Below, piece by piece: positions 30,955-34,940 of a DNA stretch of 34,940 nucleotides. Made by a program: the position numbers and the translations under genes. Source of the DNA: Dolichospermum sp. LEGE 00240 (GTDB lineage Bacteria > Cyanobacteriota > Cyanobacteriia > Cyanobacteriales > Nostocaceae); contig NZ_JADEVZ010000054.1 in the NCBI RefSeq assembly GCF_015207875.1, positions 1-34,940 of the forward strand, in the 5' to 3' direction. The notes under the pieces were generated by a model that did not search any database, was not told the DNA's origin, and saw only the letters and a program-made list of their open reading frames with translations. The first letter of the stretch is position 1. Each line of letters begins with the position of its first letter.

Positions 30955-31093
30955 GCGGTTTCTAACCGCCCGTTTAACTTTACCCCTAGGTTGAGAATCA
31001 AACAATCAAGCCGTTTTGAGTATAAAGGAAATTGCGTCCGTGCGTCAGCATAGAGGAAATCTATTTTTGGTGAAATTATCCGGTCTGACGCAC
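30955..31093. repeat. Two more hairpin-type repeats upstream of tRNA-Asp
   Basis: GCGGTT-TCT-AACCGC at 30955-30969 is a short hairpin. GTGCGTCAG (31040-31048) and CTGACGCAC (31085-31093), followed by CCTACAAGG, are the arms of a GTGCGTCAG/CTGACGCACCCTA repeat common in Nostocales. No gene is visible in this stretch. Confidence 0.55.
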
Positions 31094-31152
31094 CCTACAA
31101 GGAATGGATTTTGTTGCTAAATTACCTTTGAAAAAAAAATTTCTCAAACTAC

Positions 31153-31181
31153 TTGACAAATATAAAAAGACTGGGCATAAT
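31153..31181 (+). promoter_or_regulatory. Sigma70-type promoter of tRNA-Asp
   Basis: TTGACA at 31153-31158 and CATAAT at 31176-31181 are separated by exactly 17 bases. Transcription would start near 31188, about 23 bases before the tRNA. It is the best-formed promoter in the window and may also feed gltX downstream. Confidence 0.8.
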
Positions 31182-31210
31182 AGTGAGAGTGCAAGTTAAG
31201 CAAAACCCAA

Positions 31211-31284
31211 GGGACTGTAGTTCAATTGGTTAGAGCACCGCCCTGTCACGGCGGAAGTTGCGGGTTCGAGCCCCGTCAGTCCCG
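31211..31284 (+). tRNA. tRNA-Asp (anticodon GTC)
   Basis: The 74-base cloverleaf has acceptor strands GGGACTG and CAGTCCC, discriminator G, D-arm with TTCAATTGGTTAGA, anticodon loop CTGTCAC and T-arm GCGGGTTCGAGCCCCGT. The 3' CCA is not encoded. G at the discriminator position is the expected identity element for tRNA-Asp. Confidence 0.97.
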
Positions 31285-31383
31285 TTATCAAATACTGAAT
31301 ATAAGATAAAGAGTTGATCAAGGAAACTCGGAGGTTTTAATTTCAGTATGTGTAATCATGATTTGTAAAAGAGAGAATTAACT

Positions 31384-32826
31384 GTGACTGTCAGAGTTCG
31401 CATAGCTCCGAGTCCTACCGGAAATCTGCATATTGGTACAGCGAGAACGGCTGTATTTAACTATTTGTTTGCTCGTCACCATGATGGCAAGTTTATTTTA
31501 AGAATCGAAGATACTGATTTAGAGCGATCGCGTCCAGAATACACAGATAATATTCTGGATGGACTACGCTGGCTAGGATTGAATTGGGATGAAGGGCCAT
31601 TTTTTCAATCTCAACGCCTCCATCTTTACCAAGAAGCCGTTCAAAAATTACTAGACCAAGGATTGGCTTACCGGTGCTACACCACATCAGAAGAGTTAGA
31701 TGCTTTGAGAGAAGGGCAAAAAGCCAGAGGGGAAGCACCCCGCTATGATAACCGTCACCGTCACCTTACCCCAGAACAAAGGGCTGAGTTTGAAGCTCAA
31801 GGACGTTCTTCTGTGATTCGTTTCCAAATCACCGACAGCCGAGAAATTGTCTGGAATGATTTAGTCCGGGGAAAAATGAGTTGGCGTGGTAGCGATTTGG
31901 GTGGTGATATGGTGATTGCTCGCGCCGCTAGTGATGGTACTGGTCAACCACTATATAATTTTGTGGTGGTTGTGGATGACATTGATATGCAAATTACTCA
32001 TGTCATTCGTGGTGAAGACCATATCGCCAATACTGCTAAACAGATTTTGTTGTATGAAGCTTTAGGGGCGAAGATTCCCGAATTTGCCCATACACCTTTG
32101 ATTTTGAATCAGGAAGGGCGGAAACTATCGAAACGGGATGGAGTAACTTCCATTTGCGACTTTCAGAATATGGGATTTACGGCGGCAGGTTTAGTCAATT
32201 ATATGACTTTGCTGGGCTGGTCGCCAGCGGATTCTACGCAAGAAATTTTCAATTTAGAATCAGCAGCTAAGGATTTTGGCTTTGAGCGGGTGAATAAAGC
32301 TGGTGCTAAGTTTGACTGGGATAAATTGGATTGGTTGAATAGCCAATATCTCCATAATATGCCAGTTGATAAGCTGACAGATTTAGTTATTCCCTTCTGG
32401 TCAAAAGCTGGGTTTCAATTTACTGGGGGGAGAGAACGTCCTTGGTTAGAACAGCTAGTGGGGTTAATTGCTGCTAGTTTGACTCGGTTGGTGGATGCTG
32501 TGGACATGACCAAGGTATTTTTTACTGAGGGAGTAGAATTGACTGAGGAAGGCAGTCAACAACTACAACAAGAGGGTGTGAAGACTGTACTCCAAGCAAT
32601 GATCACAGCTTTAGAAAGTCAGCCGGCGTTATCAGCGGATATTGCCCAAGATATTATTAAGCAGGTCGTGAAATCAGAAAAGGTGAAAAAAGGCTTAGTC
32701 ATGCGATCGCTCAGAGCCGCATTAACTGGGGATGTACATGGACCAGATTTAATTCAGTCTTGGCTACTACTTAATCAGATTGGTTTAGATAAATCCCGCT
32801 TAAATCAAGCAATTAACAACAATTAA
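31384..32826 (+). CDS. gltX: Glutamyl-tRNA synthetase
   Basis: This 480-residue class I synthetase attaches glutamate to tRNA-Glu. It has [19 protein letters not shown] (HIGH motif), [41 protein letters not shown] and [14 protein letters not shown] (KMSKS motif), with a C-terminal anticodon-binding helical region. Cyanobacterial GluRS is generally non-discriminating and also charges tRNA-Gln for later amidation; this is family knowledge. Glutamyl-tRNA is also the precursor of chlorophyll. The start is the GTG at 31384 (next codons VRVRIAPSP). It lies 99 bases after tRNA-Asp and may share its promoter. Confidence 0.97.
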   Translation: MTVRVRIAPSPTGNLHIGTARTAVFNYLFARHHDGKFILRIEDTDLERSRPEYTDNILDGLRWLGLNWDEGPFFQSQRLHLYQEAVQKLLDQGLAYRCYTTSEELDALREGQKARGEAPRYDNRHRHLTPEQRAEFEAQGRSSVIRFQITDSREIVWNDLVRGKMSWRGSDLGGDMVIARAASDGTGQPLYNFVVVVDDIDMQITHVIRGEDHIANTAKQILLYEALGAKIPEFAHTPLILNQEGRKLSKRDGVTSICDFQNMGFTAAGLVNYMTLLGWSPADSTQEIFNLESAAKDFGFERVNKAGAKFDWDKLDWLNSQYLHNMPVDKLTDLVIPFWSKAGFQFTGGRERPWLEQLVGLIAASLTRLVDAVDMTKVFFTEGVELTEEGSQQLQQEGVKTVLQAMITALESQPALSADIAQDIIKQVVKSEKVKKGLVMRSLRAALTGDVHGPDLIQSWLLLNQIGLDKSRLNQAINNN

Positions 32827-32878
32827 TTTCCGGGTATTAGGTCAGAATTTTCTGGAACTTTAAATTCTCCCGGCGGTA

Positions 32879-32907
32879 CTCAAGTCTTTTATCTAAAGGA
32901 ACTTGAG
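32879..32907 (+). terminator. Hairpin after gltX
   Basis: CTCAAGT (32879-32885) and ACTTGAG (32901-32907) pair, and the stem continues with CTTTT/AAAGG around a short loop with one bulge. There is no T-run, so it is a candidate terminator or mRNA 3' structure only. Confidence 0.4.
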
Positions 32908-32956
32908 ACCGTAAATTCATGTCTCCCAAGGTATTTAGCACTCTTCTATAATTGCA

Positions 32957-33445
32957 ATGTCAAAAACAGCTTTTCCTACAGGAATCATAGTTGTACTCTG
33001 CATTACAGCCGGATTTAACCCAGTCGCTAATGCTGAAACAGCCGCGCCGATTTTTGGAGATGTGACTATTCAACATCCATTTTCTCCAGACCCCTTGACA
33101 GTCAGGGGAATGAGTGGTGGTTCAGTACCAGGAAGCAAAATAGCAGGAAAAGTAGAAACAAAACCAACTGGCCCCTGTCAAGGATTTATGGATCAAACTC
33201 CAGACCATATTTTGAAACTGACGAGTAAATTTGAATACCTAAAATTAGTTATTGACAGTCCTAGTCCTAATGATACAACCATGATTATTAAAGGACCCGG
33301 TGGAACTTGGTGCAATGATGACTTTGACGGTAAAAACCCTGGTATTGTTGGGGAATGGCTACCAGGTACGTATCAAATCTGGATTGGTTCTTACAAGGAC
33401 AATGAATCTCTACCTTATACATTGAAAATTACGGAGGGTAAGTAG
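32957..33445 (+). CDS. Small secreted protein, pre-peptidase-like beta domain
   Basis: This 162-residue protein has a signal peptide (GIIVVLCITAGFNPVANA, then E-TAAP). The mature part is a single beta-rich domain: GPCQGFMDQTPDHILKLTSK, LVIDSPSPNDTTMIIKGPGG, TWCNDDFDGKNPGIVGEWLP and GTYQIWIGSYKDNESLPYTL. This pattern resembles the bacterial pre-peptidase C-terminal (PPC)-like domains found singly in cyanobacteria. Two cysteines may form a disulphide. Presumably periplasmic or extracellular; no partner is apparent. Confidence 0.72.
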   Translation: MSKTAFPTGIIVVLCITAGFNPVANAETAAPIFGDVTIQHPFSPDPLTVRGMSGGSVPGSKIAGKVETKPTGPCQGFMDQTPDHILKLTSKFEYLKLVIDSPSPNDTTMIIKGPGGTWCNDDFDGKNPGIVGEWLPGTYQIWIGSYKDNESLPYTLKITEGK

Positions 33446-33455
33446 GGCTAGAAGT

Positions 33456-33482
33456 ATGGCTAACGCCACGCTGCGCTATCAG
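33456..33482 (-). repeat. Hairpin repeat CTGATAGCG(C/T)AGCGTGG..., copy 2
   Basis: ATGGCTAACGCCACGCTGCG followed by CTATCAG is the reverse complement of 23698-23724 with one change. It lies 11 bases after the secreted-protein stop codon. Confidence 0.65.
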
Positions 33483-33546
33483 GAGTTCAGGAGGAAAAAG
33501 GGTTTTAGCTAATGAGGGCGATCGCCTATAGTATCTACCTGAGTTC

Positions 33547-33692
33547 ACGTGAGTTCGGATTTAGGAGTTCGGAGTTTCTTCTTCGGAGACGCTACGCGAA
33601 CGGAGTTATGATTTTTTCAACGAGATCATAAGGGCTTGAGACTCTTACGTGGGGTGAGTTTTCCACAAATTATCGTTATGTCGAACTCACGT
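33547..33692 (+). mobile_element. MITE family 2, copy 4 (146 bp)
   Basis: ACGTGAGTTCG (33547-33557) and CGAACTCACGT (33682-33692) are perfect 11-bp inverted ends. An extra GGATTTAGGAGTTC piece near the left end explains the added length over copy 2. It lies in the gap 33446-33829; the remaining bases up to the exbB start hold nothing recognisable, and no Fur box was seen. Confidence 0.8.
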
Positions 33693-33829
33693 GAGTTAGA
33701 CCTAGGAGAATAACTTACAAGTCTTGACTGAAAAGAGTTTCAGGATTAAAGGATTTACAAGATGTAGTAGAAAATTAATGCTACAAAAATCTGTTAATCT
33801 AGCTGTGTCAAGAATTAGCAAAACAGTCA

Positions 33830-34489
33830 ATGGAAATTACTAACTTATTCAAAGCTGGTGGCGTAGTGATGTGGCCACTGCTATTTTTTTCCGTTTTAGG
33901 AATTGCTCTCATTCTAGAACGGATTACCTTTTGGATAGGAATTAGCGGTCGTCAAAATCGCGTAGTCAAGCAGGTGTTAAATGCTTATCGTCAAGGTGAT
34001 GTAGTTACCTCTTTAAACATCTTACATAAAAATACTGATTTACCGATCGCCCGCATCTTTTTAGCGGCTTTAGAATTGGAAGAAGCCAACCCAGAAGAAT
34101 TTCGCTTGGCCTTGGAAAGTGAGGCACAGGCAGAAATCCCCTTATTAAAAAGGTTTCAAAACATTTTTGATACAATTATTGGTTTAGCCCCCTTACTAGG
34201 ATTGCTAGGGACAGTTTTGGGGTTAATTACTTCCTTTGCATCGTTAGATATTGGTGATGTGGGGGGGACAAAAACCGCCGGTGTTACCTCTGGGATTAGT
34301 GAAGCTTTGGTATCTACAGCATCGGGATTAGTTGTAGCTATTATTACTTTATTTTTTGCCAATAGTTTTCGCGGTCTGTATTTGCGGCAAATTGCTTGGA
34401 TTCAAGAATATGGTGGTCAGCTAGAATTACTGTATCGTCGTCATTATGAAAGAGGGGAGGGAGATAAATCCTATGCGTCTACCAGATGA
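33830..34489 (+). CDS. exbB: MotA/TolQ/ExbB-family proton channel protein
   Basis: This 219-residue inner-membrane protein has three hydrophobic segments: VVMWPLLFFSVLGIALILER near the N-terminus, then FDTIIGLAPLLGLLGTVLGL and VSTASGLVVAIITLFFANSF with the family's GLLGTVLGL and SGISEALVSTASGLVVAI motifs. With ExbD it forms the stator that uses the proton gradient to energise TonB-dependent uptake through the outer membrane, or the TolQR variant. The exbD start codon lies inside its last codons, so the two are translationally coupled. ExbB versus TolQ is decided here mainly by the partner's sequence and is not certain. Confidence 0.85.
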   Translation: MEITNLFKAGGVVMWPLLFFSVLGIALILERITFWIGISGRQNRVVKQVLNAYRQGDVVTSLNILHKNTDLPIARIFLAALELEEANPEEFRLALESEAQAEIPLLKRFQNIFDTIIGLAPLLGLLGTVLGLITSFASLDIGDVGGTKTAGVTSGISEALVSTASGLVVAIITLFFANSFRGLYLRQIAWIQEYGGQLELLYRRHYERGEGDKSYASTR

Positions 34490-34877
34490 ACCGGAAATTC
34501 CAGCCCAGATTAATATTGTGCCGATGATTGATGTCATCTTTGCTATTTTGACATTTTTCATTATGTCCACTTTATTTTTACATCGTTCTGAAGGCTTGCC
34601 AGTCAATTTACCTAAAGCCGCCACAGCCAAAGCCCAATCATCAGCCGCACCAATTACTGTTACTGTAGATTCAGTAGGGGATTTGAGTTTAAATCGCCAG
34701 CCAGTCACTCTTGAGACTTTACCAGTAAAAGTACAGGAATTAATGGATAAAAATACGGAAGTAGTAGTTATTATCAATGCTGATCAAAGTGCTAGTCATG
34801 GTCAAGTGGTGATGGTTATGGATCGGGTACGGCAGGTAAAAGGGGCAAAATTAGCGATCGCCACCCAAACACCTTAG
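34473..34877 (+). CDS. exbD: ExbD/TolR-family protein
   Basis: This protein of about 134 residues has a short cytoplasmic N-terminus (MRLPDEPEIPAQINIVPMID). A single transmembrane helix (VIFAILTFFIMSTLFLH) carries the conserved aspartate (MIDVIFAIL) that takes part in proton movement, and a periplasmic domain follows. I chose the ATG at 34473, preceded by GGGGAGGGAG; another ATG in frame is at 34446. It overlaps exbB by 17 bases. It probably belongs to an iron or metal uptake system that continues beyond the window. Confidence 0.87.
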   Translation: MRLPDEPEIPAQINIVPMIDVIFAILTFFIMSTLFLHRSEGLPVNLPKAATAKAQSSAAPITVTVDSVGDLSLNRQPVTLETLPVKVQELMDKNTEVVVIINADQSASHGQVVMVMDRVRQVKGAKLAIATQTP

Positions 34878-34940
34878 AAGAATGAAGAATGAAGAATGAA
34901 GAATGAAATTTCTCCCCAACTCCCCCTACTTCCCCTACTT
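34877..34940. repeat. GAAGAAT heptamer array at the window edge
   Basis: GAAGAAT is repeated four times at 34877-34904, beginning at the last base of the exbD stop codon. A CCCCTACTT unit is then repeated at the very end. It is the same class of short tandem repeats as at 13326-13401. Confidence 0.85.

Noticed and set aside
32947-32959. TATAAT box directly before the secreted-protein gene
   Set aside because: It lies only four bases from the ATG, which would require a leaderless transcript, and no -35 element supports it.

Overview
The window looks like chromosome from a filamentous, heterocyst-type cyanobacterium (order Nostocales; the genus cannot be fixed from this sequence). The evidence is: very many copies of the HIP1 octamer GCGATCGC; short tandem heptamer repeats between genes; the chlorophyll gene acsF; several Uma2 (DUF820) and PIN toxin genes; and house-keeping genes that read as cyanobacterial (folK, queF, rpe, gltX, ffs).

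Bases 1-8,600 are an accessory region. It holds an IS-like terminus and a decayed sulfatase fragment, three Uma2 nuclease-like genes, three complete PIN-toxin/antitoxin pairs, a divergent LysR/aspartoacylase pair, and at least four families of short dispersed repeats. Several repeats reach into genes: the last 25 or so codons of the aspartoacylase gene are repeat sequence.

Bases 8,700-18,500 are mixed. A short Hsp70 gene is followed by a zinc-ribbon/TPR gene whose end is repeat-derived. A fourth Uma2 protein carries a tandem coiled-coil tail. Then come folK, a Nudix hydrolase, a PstB-like ATPase with unusual active-site residues, a secreted TPR protein, the SRP RNA, a phasin-like gene, a cysteine-rich unknown and queF.

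Bases 18,500-34,940 are mostly core genes: a GT4 glycosyltransferase, a PotC-type permease, rpe, a subtilase, acsF, an HD phosphohydrolase followed closely by a RecB-like nuclease, a phytase-like esterase, a Ser/Thr kinase, tRNA-Asp, gltX, a secreted small protein, and an ExbB/ExbD pair at the right edge.

The most distinctive feature is the load of small non-autonomous elements. One 199-bp TA-flanked element is present three times almost unchanged, and one copy supplies the stop codon of the permease gene. A second family with CGTGAGTTCG/CGAACTCACG ends has four copies. A 244-bp element with perfect 17-bp ends lies downstream of acsF. Smaller hairpin repeats are nested inside these elements. 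I found no CRISPR array, prophage, complete transposase gene or biosynthetic cluster. I also saw no clearly new multi-gene system; the best leads are the repeat-into-gene events and a few odd proteins.
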